64,000 nt of DNA from Bradyrhizobium sp. CCGB12 (GTDB lineage Bacteria > Pseudomonadota > Alphaproteobacteria > Rhizobiales > Xanthobacteraceae): assembly GCF_024199845.1 (NCBI RefSeq), contig NZ_JANADO010000001.1, positions 3,224,001-3,288,000 of the forward strand, in the 5' to 3' direction. Every line of letters starts with the position of its first letter. Positions within the stretch are counted from its first letter, which is position 1. Under the pieces are notes generated by a model. The model saw nothing but the letters and a program-made list of their open reading frames with translations. It did not search any database and was not told the DNA's origin. Positions 43,431 through 51,006 of the stretch are shown in pieces. The position numbers and the translations under genes are program-made.

Positions 43431-44123
43431 TTATTCCTGCTTCATCAGCGCGGTGACGTGCAGGCGGCGGCGAACGCGCATACCCTGCCGCTGATAGAGT
43501 GCAATAGCGGACGCGTTGTGGGAAAATACGTGCAGGAAGGGAATTTCGCCGCGCGCCTCGATCTGACGCGCGACCGCCGCGAGCAACGCCTGCGCATAGC
43601 CGCGCCCGCGATGATCAGGATGCACGCAGACGGCCGTCATCTCGGTGAAATTGCCCGGCTTCATGCGCTCGCCGGTCATCGCCACCAGTTCGCCGCCGGC
43701 GCGAATGCCGAGGAATGTGCCGAGCTCATGCGTGCGCAGCGCGAATGGACCGGGCTTCGTTAGCGCGGTCAGTGCCATCATGGCGGGAACGTCGGCAGCC
43801 CCCAGGGGAACGATCTCGGCATCACGAAGCGGGCTGTCGGCGGGCGAGCCGATCATCTGCTCACCGGTGTCGGCGAGCACGACCTTGAAGCCGGCGGGGA
43901 CGTCGACGGGCTCAGGCGTGAACAGCGCGGCGACCTGCGAGGACGACATGAGATCGCCGAGCGCCGCAAAGCTCGCCGCCGACATGTCGACCATGTCCGC
44001 AAAGGGCGTCATATCCACGGGATAGCGCAACGCTTGCGGGCCGCCCTCCGCCAGATACTTCTGGCTCGTCGTCAGCGCGCTCCAGATCGGACGATCCAGC
44101 AAAGTCACATCGCTATCGGACAC
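43431..44123 (-). CDS. GNAT-family N-acetyltransferase (FR47-like)
   Basis: A 230-residue protein. The acetyl-CoA-binding signature is TAVCVHPDHRGRGYAQALLAA (in part, about 170-188), the conserved motif A with RGRGYA. The last strand-helix pair is FLHVFSHNASAIALYQRQGM. The N-terminal half is a second, degenerate GNAT-like region, as in FR47-like proteins. The start is taken as GTG at 44123, 4 bases after the stop of the Lin0512 gene; GTG at 44108 is an alternative. Substrate unknown. Confidence 0.85.
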   Translation of the reverse strand: MSDSDVTLLDRPIWSALTTSQKYLAEGGPQALRYPVDMTPFADMVDMSAASFAALGDLMSSSQVAALFTPEPVDVPAGFKVVLADTGEQMIGSPADSPLRDAEIVPLGAADVPAMMALTALTKPGPFALRTHELGTFLGIRAGGELVAMTGERMKPGNFTEMTAVCVHPDHRGRGYAQALLAAVARQIEARGEIPFLHVFSHNASAIALYQRQGMRVRRRLHVTALMKQE

Positions 44124-44127
44124 CGGT

Positions 44128-44475
44128 CTAGTCCTTGTCGAAGCTGACGATGACGGCAGCATTGGCGATAAGGATGGGGTCGTTGGCGACTTCCGTGGCC
44201 GAGGGAATCTCCAGGCCACCCTTGACCACGTTGACGGTGACCGTGCCGTAAGGCAGCTCCTTCGCGACCGCGTCCTTGTCGACGGCTTCCGGATTGGGCA
44301 CGGCGATCGTGACATCGACGAACATATCGTTCGCGGTCTTGCCGATCATCCGGAAGAAGCCGAGGCTCGAATGCCTGATCGCATCCGACACCGCGCGCTT
44401 GGCCGCCTTGGTGGCATCCCTGCCATGGACGTCGACGCCCATGCCCATCTCGGTGACACAACGAACGCGGGTCAT
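44128..44475 (-). CDS. Lin0512 family protein
   Basis: A 115-residue protein matching the Lin0512 family, small fatty-acid-like or ring-shaped proteins of unknown role. Recognisable stretches are MTRVRCVTEMGMGVDVHGRD, TKAAKRAVSDAIRHSSLGFF and GLEIPSATEVANDPILIANA. The ATG at 44475 gives the family N-terminus; the frame remains open upstream but that part overlaps the ClC gene. Its stop is 4 bases from the GNAT start, so the two are likely co-transcribed. Confidence 0.8.
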   Translation of the reverse strand: MTRVRCVTEMGMGVDVHGRDATKAAKRAVSDAIRHSSLGFFRMIGKTANDMFVDVTIAVPNPEAVDKDAVAKELPYGTVTVNVVKGGLEIPSATEVANDPILIANAAVIVSFDKD

Positions 44476-44500
44476 TTCAAATTCCTGTCCGTGCTGGAGT

Positions 44501-46327
44501 TCAGAGAGGCTGACCTTCCGCGATCCGCGCCTCCGGCACAAGCGCCTTTTCGCGCAGGAAATATACGTTGCGGTCCTCCTCCTGTGCGTTCACGACCGCG
44601 CGAATTCGCAGCAGATCCTTTCGCGCGATCAGGCCGACCACGCGATGGCTGGCGCGGTCGACCACCGGCAGCCGCCCGAGATCGGAGGCGACCATGAGAT
44701 CGGCCACCTGCCCCAGCACGTCGTCGGGATGCGCCACCACGCTAGAGGTGTCCGATACAACGTCATCGAGCGTTGAGGCCTGGTGATCGCCCTCGGTGCG
44801 CCAGCGCAGCACGTCGGCGCGGGTGACCATGCCGGAGAGCCGCCCGTCGGCGGCGATGACGGGATAGGATTTGTGACGGCGCTGATCCGAGGTGAAGAAA
44901 GCGACCGCCGCGTCGATGGGCATGTCCACCGGCAGCGTGTCGACCTTGGTGACCATGACATCGGCGGCGCGCAGCAGTTCGAACGGATCGATCGCGTATT
45001 CGCGCGTAATGTGCTGGCCCCGGCGCGCGATCTTCTCGGTCAGGATCGAGCGCTTCAGCAGCAATACCGTGACGGCGTGTGCTGCACCGGTTGCCGCGAG
45101 CAGCGGCAGCAGCATGTCGATATTGCCGGTCAGCTCGATGGCAAACATCACGCCCGTCAGCGGCGAGCGCATCGTGCCGCCCATCATCGCGGCCATGCCG
45201 ACCAGCGCCCAGAATGACGCGCCGCCCGGCAGTACCAACCCTTCCATCCATCCGGCCGTGCCGCCGAGGATGAGCAGTGGCGCCAGCACGCCGCCCGACG
45301 TGCCTGAGCTCAGCGCGACCACCCAGATGGCGGACTTCACCAGCAGCATCCGGATCGCCTCGTCCCGCGCCATGTGACCGGACAAGAGGTCGGCGATGAC
45401 GTCGTAGCCGACGCCGAGCGCGCGCGGATCCATGAGGCCGCCGAGACCGACGACGAGGCCGCCGAGCATCGGCCACCACATCCAGTGCACCGGCAGATGA
45501 TCGAACAAATCTTCGATCGCGTAGAGCAGCCGCGTCATCAGTCCGGATTGCAGGCCGGCCACGATGCCGACGCCGATCGCAGCGATGAGGCCCCACCACG
45601 GCAGGTCCGGCCGCTCCGCGAACGGAAACAACGGTCCCGTCCCGAACAGCAGTGGCCGCCATGCGGCCGAGATCACCGCGCCCGTCACCACAGGCAGGAA
45701 GCTACGCGGCTTCCATTCGAACAGCAGCAGCTCGACTGCGAGCAGGACGGCTGCAATAGGCGTGCCGAAGATCGCGGTCATGCCTGCGGCCGCGCCCGCG
45801 ACCAGCAGGGTCTTGCGCTCGGCTGCGGTGAGATGAAAACACTGGGCGAAGATCGAGCCGATCGCGCCGCCCGTCATGATGATCGGCCCTTCGGCGCCGA
45901 ACGGTCCGCCGCTTCCGATCGACACCGCCGAGGACAGGGGCTTCAGAATCGCGACCTTCGGCTGCATGCGGCTTCCGCCGATCAGGATCGCCTCGATCGC
46001 CTCGGGGATGCCGTGCCCCCGGATCTTCTCCGAGCCGAACCGCGCCATCAATCCGATCACGAGGCCGCCGAGCGCCGGCGCCAGCACCATCCAGATCCCC
46101 GGATGGGCATTCGCCAGCGAGACGTTCTCGGTGCTGAAATGACCGAACCAAACCAGATTGGTGACGAGCGCGATCAGCTTCAGCAGGACCCAGGCGGCTC
46201 CGGCGCCGAGGCTGCCGACCAGCAGAGCCATGCCGATCAGGACCAGCACCCGGCGGTCGGCAGTGAAATCTCCGGGCTTGCCGCGAGGACGCGAGCGGCC
46301 GCCGGTTATGTCCAGGGTCTGGCGCAT
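44501..46327 (-). CDS. ClC-type chloride channel/antiporter with CBS domains
   Basis: A 608-residue membrane protein. The chloride-site motifs are present: GSGGPFGAEGPIIMTGG with the gating glutamate (GxEGP), SSGTSGGVLAPLLILGG corresponding to GxFxP (here GGVLAP), and a membrane domain of roughly 400 residues. The C-terminal 130 residues hold a CBS pair (ADVMVTKVDTLPVDMP... and VSDTSSVVAHPDDVLGQVADL). The gating Glu suggests H+/Cl- exchange rather than a pure channel. The ATG at 46327 is preferred to a TTG at 46390, since a palindromic promoter element lies between them. Confidence 0.92.
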   Translation of the reverse strand: MRQTLDITGGRSRPRGKPGDFTADRRVLVLIGMALLVGSLGAGAAWVLLKLIALVTNLVWFGHFSTENVSLANAHPGIWMVLAPALGGLVIGLMARFGSEKIRGHGIPEAIEAILIGGSRMQPKVAILKPLSSAVSIGSGGPFGAEGPIIMTGGAIGSIFAQCFHLTAAERKTLLVAGAAAGMTAIFGTPIAAVLLAVELLLFEWKPRSFLPVVTGAVISAAWRPLLFGTGPLFPFAERPDLPWWGLIAAIGVGIVAGLQSGLMTRLLYAIEDLFDHLPVHWMWWPMLGGLVVGLGGLMDPRALGVGYDVIADLLSGHMARDEAIRMLLVKSAIWVVALSSGTSGGVLAPLLILGGTAGWMEGLVLPGGASFWALVGMAAMMGGTMRSPLTGVMFAIELTGNIDMLLPLLAATGAAHAVTVLLLKRSILTEKIARRGQHITREYAIDPFELLRAADVMVTKVDTLPVDMPIDAAVAFFTSDQRRHKSYPVIAADGRLSGMVTRADVLRWRTEGDHQASTLDDVVSDTSSVVAHPDDVLGQVADLMVASDLGRLPVVDRASHRVVGLIARKDLLRIRAVVNAQEEDRNVYFLREKALVPEARIAEGQPL

Positions 46328-46364
46328 GGATTGCTCTTTTCGGGAGGATTCTTCGCGCCAGCCA

Positions 46365-46385
46365 ATATATCGTAGCACGATATAT
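46365..46385. promoter_or_regulatory. Palindromic operator before the ClC gene
   Basis: Perfect 9-base arms ATATATCGT (46365-46373) and ACGATATAT (46377-46385) around AGC. It lies 38 bases upstream of the ClC start codon. The TATCGT/ACGATA core resembles sites bound by PadR-type repressors in related bacteria, by recollection. It is AT-rich and could overlap the -10/-35 region. Confidence 0.55.
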
Positions 46386-46435
46386 ATCAAGGAATGGCTG
46401 GTATGACCCTGCGGCCAATCCCAACGGCCCGGACG

Positions 46436-48091
46436 TTAATTCTCCCTCGCCCGCAGCTCGTCGACCAGCACCCGCACATTCTCCGAATAGTCGATCGGGA
46501 TCACGACCAGATGCACGCCGCCCTCCTTGAAGGCCGCATCGAGCGTTGAGCCGAAGCTGTCGATGCTCGCGATCCGATGTCCCTTGGCGCCGTAGGCCTT
46601 CGCATAGAGGACAAAGTCCGGATTTCCGAAGGTCATGCCATAGTCTGCAAAATGATCAACGGCCTGCTTCCAGCGGATCATGCCGTAGGCGTTGTCCTCG
46701 AGCACCAGCACGACCAGATTGAGCTTGAGGCGGACCGCCGTTTCCATCTCCTGGCTGTTCATCATGAAGCCGCCGTCGCCGGCGACCGCGAGCACGCGGC
46801 GGTCCGGATGCAGCATCGCGGCCATCATCGCCGATGGCAGGCCGGCACCCATGGTCGCCAGCGCATTGTCGAGTAGCAGCGTGTTGGCGACGCGGGTGCG
46901 GTAGTTGCGCGCGAACCAGATCTTGTACATGCCGTTGTCGAGCGCGACGATGCCATTCTCCGGGATCACCTGACGGATATCATGCACGATCCGCTGCGGC
47001 GTCGGAGGCCAGCGCGCCTCGGTGGCGCGATCGGCGATGTGACTGAGGATCTCTTCACGCAACGGCAAGAGCGCCGCCGCCTGCGGCAGCTTGCCTTCGA
47101 GCCGATCCGCGAGCAGCTCCAGGCTGGGGCCGACGTCGCCGACGACTTCGGCGTCGGGAAAGTAGACCAGCTCGACACTCGCCGGCGTGTAGCTCACGTG
47201 AATCACCTTGGGCCCCGACGGCCCCATGATGAAGGGCGGCTTCTCGATCGGGTCGTGGCCGATGGCGACGATCAGGTCGGCGGCATCGATCGCGTCATGG
47301 ACATAGTCGCGCTCGGACAGCGCAGCGGTCCCCATATAGAGATTGGTGCCGCCAGGCACGGTGCCCTTCCCCATCTGCGTGGTGAAGAACGGAATGCCGG
47401 TGCGCCGCACGAAACTTGCGATGCCATGCGTCGACCGGGGCCGGCTGGTCGCAGCGCCCATCATCACCAATGGACGTTTTGCGGCCAGGATCATCTCGGC
47501 GGCGCGGTCGAGCGCGGCACGATGGGCAACCGGAATTTCGATCGGATGGACCGGGATCACGGGGACGGGCGGCACTTCATCGCCGGCGATGTCCTCCGGC
47601 AGTTCGAGATGCACCGGCCCCGGCCGCTCCTCCATCGCCACGCGAAAGGCGTCGCGCACCACAGTCGGGATGCTGGAGGCGCTGACGATCTGCCGCGACA
47701 ATTTCGTCAGCGGCTTCATGGTCGCGACCACGTCGACGATCTGGAAGCGCGCCTGCCGGCTGCTCATGATCGGCTTCTGGCCGGTGACCAGGATCATCGG
47801 CATCGCACCGAGATGCGCATAGGCCGCACCGGTGGACAGATTGAGCGCGCCGGGCCCAAGCGTCGACAGACACACGCCGGGCCTGCCGGTCAACCGCCCA
47901 TGCGTGGCAGCCATGAAGGCGGCGGCCTGCTCGTGGCGGGTCAGGACCAATTCGATTTTCGATGTGCGCAACGATTCGACGAGATCGAGGTTTTCTTCGC
48001 CGGGCACGCCAAAGATGCGGTCGACGCCTTCGTTTTCGAGCGCCGCGACGAACAGGTCCGATCCTTTGACTTTCCGTTCCTGCCCACTCAT
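46436..48091 (-). CDS. Thiamine diphosphate-dependent enzyme, acetolactate synthase-like
   Basis: A 551-residue ThDP enzyme with the three usual domains. The activating glutamate is in FGVPGEENLDL (about 29). The ThDP/Mg motif is GDGGFMMNSQEMETAVRLKLN (in part, about 431-449) with DNAYGMIRWKQ. It lacks an adjacent regulatory small subunit, so it could be a catabolic acetolactate synthase or another member such as a glyoxylate carboligase-like or oxo-acid decarboxylase. The ATG at 48091 follows a GGAGGC site; the open frame upstream crosses a repeat and is rejected. Confidence 0.85.
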   Translation of the reverse strand: MSGQERKVKGSDLFVAALENEGVDRIFGVPGEENLDLVESLRTSKIELVLTRHEQAAAFMAATHGRLTGRPGVCLSTLGPGALNLSTGAAYAHLGAMPMILVTGQKPIMSSRQARFQIVDVVATMKPLTKLSRQIVSASSIPTVVRDAFRVAMEERPGPVHLELPEDIAGDEVPPVPVIPVHPIEIPVAHRAALDRAAEMILAAKRPLVMMGAATSRPRSTHGIASFVRRTGIPFFTTQMGKGTVPGGTNLYMGTAALSERDYVHDAIDAADLIVAIGHDPIEKPPFIMGPSGPKVIHVSYTPASVELVYFPDAEVVGDVGPSLELLADRLEGKLPQAAALLPLREEILSHIADRATEARWPPTPQRIVHDIRQVIPENGIVALDNGMYKIWFARNYRTRVANTLLLDNALATMGAGLPSAMMAAMLHPDRRVLAVAGDGGFMMNSQEMETAVRLKLNLVVLVLEDNAYGMIRWKQAVDHFADYGMTFGNPDFVLYAKAYGAKGHRIASIDSFGSTLDAAFKEGGVHLVVIPIDYSENVRVLVDELRAREN

Positions 48092-48193
48092 GCCGCCTCC
48101 GCTTGCTGCTGGCTTCCGTGCTCCGGGAGCGGGCGCATGGTAGCCAACTGCAGCTTCAGCACAACTCACAAAGCGGCGCGCAGCTCGATCCAC

Positions 48194-48270
48194 CGTCATT
48201 GCGAGCGAAGCGGAGTAATTAGAATATTTCTGCGGAAGCAATCTGAGTTGCTTCGCTGCGCCCGCGATGA
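48194..48270. repeat. Degenerate CGTCATTGCGAGCG intergenic repeat
   Basis: The left end CGTCATTGCGAGCGAAGCGG and the right end TTGCTTCGCTGCGCCCGCGATGA match the outer parts of the palindrome at 12543-12624, with substitutions at several positions. It fills the gap between the ThDP-enzyme and methyltransferase genes. Confidence 0.6.
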
Positions 48271-48355
48271 AGTGGAATATTTTGGCTCGGCGGCTTGACC
48301 GACGGTTTGGGCGTTTTGTCCGACGAGCGACGCAAGGTGTTGTAGGCGAAGGCCC

Positions 48356-49000
48356 TCACTTCACCTTCAACGACAGCTCCGTACCGCCCTTGAGTGGCAG
48401 CGTCATCGACACGAAACCGTTTTTGGGATCGCGGATGTAGGCGAGATAGTCGGGCTCGGCGTTGTCGTTCATGACGTAGCCGCCGACGCGCAGCTGCGGC
48501 GCGACGATCTCGATCACTTCGCGGGCGAGCGACGGACCACCCTCGCCGGGCCAGCCGTCGATCAGCACGAAATCGACGGGGGCGCCGAGATCGCGCAGTG
48601 TCTTGCGGGCGTCGCCTTCGCGGATCTCGGCATAGTCGGCCAATCCCGCTTCAGCGAGGTTGCGTTTGGCGGCTTCGACCTTGGCCGGCACGATCTCGGA
48701 GCCGATCACGGTGCCGCCGCCATTGTCGCGGATGGCCGCCGCGAAATAGAGCGTCGACATGCCGACGGAGGTCGCGAACTCCGCCACGCGGGTGGCGCGC
48801 AGGCCGCGGCACAGCAGGTAGATCAACTCGCCCTGCTCGGGATGGATCGAAAAACCCTGCTCGGCATAGGCGTGAGGATCGCGGCTGTTGAAGGAGCTGC
48901 GCGGTCCGCCGCCGGACGGCCGCTGCCCCACGCCTTGCAGGCGCGCGATGACGGCGTTGACGCGGGGATCTTGAATCGGGCCATGCGGCTGATCAATCAT
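48356..49000 (-). CDS. Class I SAM-dependent O-methyltransferase
   Basis: A 214-residue methyltransferase of the catechol/caffeoyl-CoA O-methyltransferase type. The SAM fold begins at VAEFATSVGMSTLYFAAAI (motif I, about 74-92) and continues with GTVIGSEIVPAKVEAAKRNL, IREGDARKTL and the FVLIDGWPGEGG acidic loop. The substrate is unknown. A PadR-family gene lies 18 bases upstream in the same direction, so both are probably in one operon under PadR control. Confidence 0.9.
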   Translation of the reverse strand: MIDQPHGPIQDPRVNAVIARLQGVGQRPSGGGPRSSFNSRDPHAYAEQGFSIHPEQGELIYLLCRGLRATRVAEFATSVGMSTLYFAAAIRDNGGGTVIGSEIVPAKVEAAKRNLAEAGLADYAEIREGDARKTLRDLGAPVDFVLIDGWPGEGGPSLAREVIEIVAPQLRVGGYVMNDNAEPDYLAYIRDPKNGFVSMTLPLKGGTELSLKVK

Positions 49001-49018
49001 CGCTTGCTTCCCTTATCG

Positions 49019-49642
49019 TCACTTGCCGAGGATTTCCGTGGCCGCGCGATCCAAGATCGCGGCGATGCGGCGCGCCTCGGCGGGGTCGCTGCCGTGCCTG
49101 GAGCGCAGCGCGCGCTTGAGGTTGTGGCGCGCGCGGTGCAATTCGTCGGAGGCATCGGCATCGAGGTCGCTAACGCCCGCAAAGGCTTCGCGCACCTCGT
49201 CCATGCGGCGTCCGATCCGCGACAGCGCCTGGAGGATCGCATCAGCGGTTCCGCGCTGCTCGGCGAGATAGACCTCGCCTTGCTGTGTGATGCTGTAGAG
49301 CTTGCGGCCGCCATCCTGCGCGACGCTCGCATGCCCAACCTCTTCGAGATAGGTCAGCGCCGGATAGATCACGCCGGGGCTCGGCGCATAAAACCCCTCC
49401 GAGCGTTCCTCGATGATCTTGATCAGCTCGTAGCCATGGGCGGGCTTGTCGGCGAGCAGGGCCAGGATCACGAGCTGGAGGTCCTGCGAGGACAACCGCC
49501 GCGCGCCCGGAAAATCGTCGCCGCCGCGCCCGAAAAAGCCATGCCCGCCGCGGCCGAAGCGATGCCGTCCGCCGTGCCGGCCCATAGCGAAGGCGAAGTG
49601 GAAATCCCGGTCGTCTCGGCCGTGGTGCTTGTCACGAAACAT
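49019..49642 (-). CDS. PadR-family transcriptional regulator
   Basis: A 207-residue repressor. The first 45 residues are a His/Gly/Arg-rich tail (HHGRDDRDFHFAF, GRHGGRHRFGRGGHGF), possibly metal-binding. The PadR winged helix follows: LVILALLADKPAHGYELIK, then PSPGVIYPALTYLEEVGHAS. A C-terminal helical dimerisation region ends the protein. Its own upstream palindrome suggests autoregulation. It precedes the O-methyltransferase gene. Confidence 0.9.
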   Translation of the reverse strand: MFRDKHHGRDDRDFHFAFAMGRHGGRHRFGRGGHGFFGRGGDDFPGARRLSSQDLQLVILALLADKPAHGYELIKIIEERSEGFYAPSPGVIYPALTYLEEVGHASVAQDGGRKLYSITQQGEVYLAEQRGTADAILQALSRIGRRMDEVREAFAGVSDLDADASDELHRARHNLKRALRSRHGSDPAEARRIAAILDRAATEILGK

Positions 49643-49664
49643 ATCTTACATCTCCTCTTTAGAT

Positions 49665-49690
49665 GTATCTTAAGATACGTTTTGAGATAC
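49665..49690. promoter_or_regulatory. Palindromic operator before padR
   Basis: The 14-base perfect palindrome GTATCTTAAGATAC (49665-49678) lies 22 bases upstream of the PadR start codon. A second GAGATAC half site follows at 49684-49690, giving repeated GTATCT/AGATAC units in an AT-rich leader. Binding by PadR is inferred from position and symmetry. Confidence 0.6.
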
Positions 49691-49798
49691 AAAAAACAAG
49701 GCCGAAGTCCGCAATTTTTGTCTGAAGGCCTGTTTCGCCGGTAAAATCAGCTCACTACGGCGGCGGATGCGATTGCGGCTCACGGCCGATCAGGAACT

Positions 49799-49903
49799 TC
49801 AATGGGGCCGGTTCTGAATAGCCCCGTCGAACCGATCCTGTGCTTCGCCGAAATAGCCGATGTCAGCGTCGTCCCAGATCGCGAAGACGGGATCGCCGTC
49901 CAC
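49799..49903 (-). CDS. Possible 34-residue small protein
   Basis: A short frame (GTG start at 49903, TGA at 49799) reading VDGDPVFAIWDDADIGYFGE followed by AQDRFDGAIQNRPH. Its composition (Asp, Phe, Trp, Gly, Ile) is protein-like, unlike most shadow frames here. It starts 11 bases past the AhpD-like stop. It could be a small gene translated by coupling, or the tail of a decayed gene. No homologue is recognised. Confidence 0.3.
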   Translation of the reverse strand: MDGDPVFAIWDDADIGYFGEAQDRFDGAIQNRPH

Positions 49904-49913
49904 ACGCGGCCCG

Positions 49914-50465
49914 TCACTCCGCGGCCTCGCTGCGGAGCACGCCCTGCTCGACCTCGAGCTGGAGGATGTCGTTGAAGCGGTTGAAGGCGCCGCACAGCGC
50001 GATGCGCCAGGTCAGCTCGACGATCTCTGCTTCCGAGAAGTGGGCGCGCAGGCGCGTGAAGATTTCGTCGCGCGTCCTGTTCCAATTGTTGGTGACAGCG
50101 ATGGAGTATTCGACGACAAGCTTGTCGAGCTCATCGAGCTCGGGATGATCCTTGTAGTTGATAAGCTGCGCAGCACCCTCCTCCGACACGCCCTGCACCG
50201 CGAGTTTCGGCGCGTGATGGGAAACGCAGTAATCGCATTTGTTGAGCAGCGATACCGTAACCAGCGCCAGCTCGAGATACCGTTTCGAGATCATGCCTTC
50301 GCTGGCGAGATCGACCAGCAGCGACCACATATGCTTGAAGATCGGCGCGCGATGCGCCATCACACCGGCCTGGTTCTCGAACGCGCCATAGGTCGTCATC
50401 TTGTCCCACAGCGGTCGCAATGCTTCAGGCAGATCGTCCCTGGTCTTGATCGACACGCGCGACAT
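49914..50465 (-). CDS. Carboxymuconolactone decarboxylase/AhpD-family protein
   Basis: A 183-residue, all-helical protein. The redox signature CDYCVSHHAPK has the CxxC and following His of the AhpD family, so peroxidase-associated disulfide chemistry is likelier than lactone decarboxylation. The family segment AHRAPIFKHMWSLL precedes it. The ATG at 50465 (MSRVSIKTRDDL) is chosen; longer in-frame versions run into the divergent MmcQ/YjbR gene. It is divergently placed, 69 bases from that gene. Confidence 0.88.
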   Translation of the reverse strand: MSRVSIKTRDDLPEALRPLWDKMTTYGAFENQAGVMAHRAPIFKHMWSLLVDLASEGMISKRYLELALVTVSLLNKCDYCVSHHAPKLAVQGVSEEGAAQLINYKDHPELDELDKLVVEYSIAVTNNWNRTRDEIFTRLRAHFSEAEIVELTWRIALCGAFNRFNDILQLEVEQGVLRSEAAE

Positions 50466-50534
50466 GGCATTCCATCCTTGGTTGGAACATGCATGCTGCC
50501 ACAAAGGTGTGCCGATGTCCGCTATTGCAATCGC

Positions 50535-50951
50535 ATGACTCCCAAAACGTTCGAACACCGCTGCCTGCGCCTGCCCGCCGCCACCAAGGTGGTGCAGTGG
50601 GAGGGCACCTCCGTGTTCAAGGTCGGTGGCAAGATGTTCGCAATCAGCGGCGGATTCACCGCCGGTTCCGGTGGCTACATGTTCAAAGTCTCGAACATGG
50701 CCTATTCCATGCTGATCGAGCACGGCCTGGCGCGGCCTGCGCCCTATCTCGCGCGGGCCAATTGGGTGCAGCTTGCCAGCAACAACACACTGCCGGATGC
50801 GGAGCTCACGGCTTATATCGCCCAGGCCCATGCCTTGATCGTGGCAAAGCTGACGCGAAAGACGCGCAAGGAGCTTGGGCTTGTGTCGCCGGAGGCTGGC
50901 CAGCATGACGATCTCCGCGTGCAGCGGATCGGCCACGCGCGGCGACATTGA
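50535..50951 (+). CDS. MmcQ/YjbR family DNA-binding-like protein
   Basis: A 138-residue protein of the MmcQ/YjbR (CyaY-like fold) family: CLRLPAATKVVQWEGTSVFKVGGKMFA at the N-terminus (in parts), then FKVSNMAYSMLIEHG and WVQLASNNTLPDAELTAYI. The family is predicted to bind nucleic acid, with no fixed role. It ends with a basic tail. The ATG at 50535 directly precedes the family start (MTPKTFEHRCL). The SWIM gene follows 55 bases later. Confidence 0.85.
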   Translation: MTPKTFEHRCLRLPAATKVVQWEGTSVFKVGGKMFAISGGFTAGSGGYMFKVSNMAYSMLIEHGLARPAPYLARANWVQLASNNTLPDAELTAYIAQAHALIVAKLTRKTRKELGLVSPEAGQHDDLRVQRIGHARRH

Positions 50952-51006
50952 GCTTTCATCCTTCCCCGATATACTGACGCACCTGGATTCGATTTGGGAC
51001 ATCGGC

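Noticed and set aside
49780..50085. 101-codon minus-strand frame overlapping the AhpD-like gene 3' end
   Set aside because: It overlaps in another frame with a well-supported gene; only the alternative 34-codon frame at 49799-49903 reads like protein.
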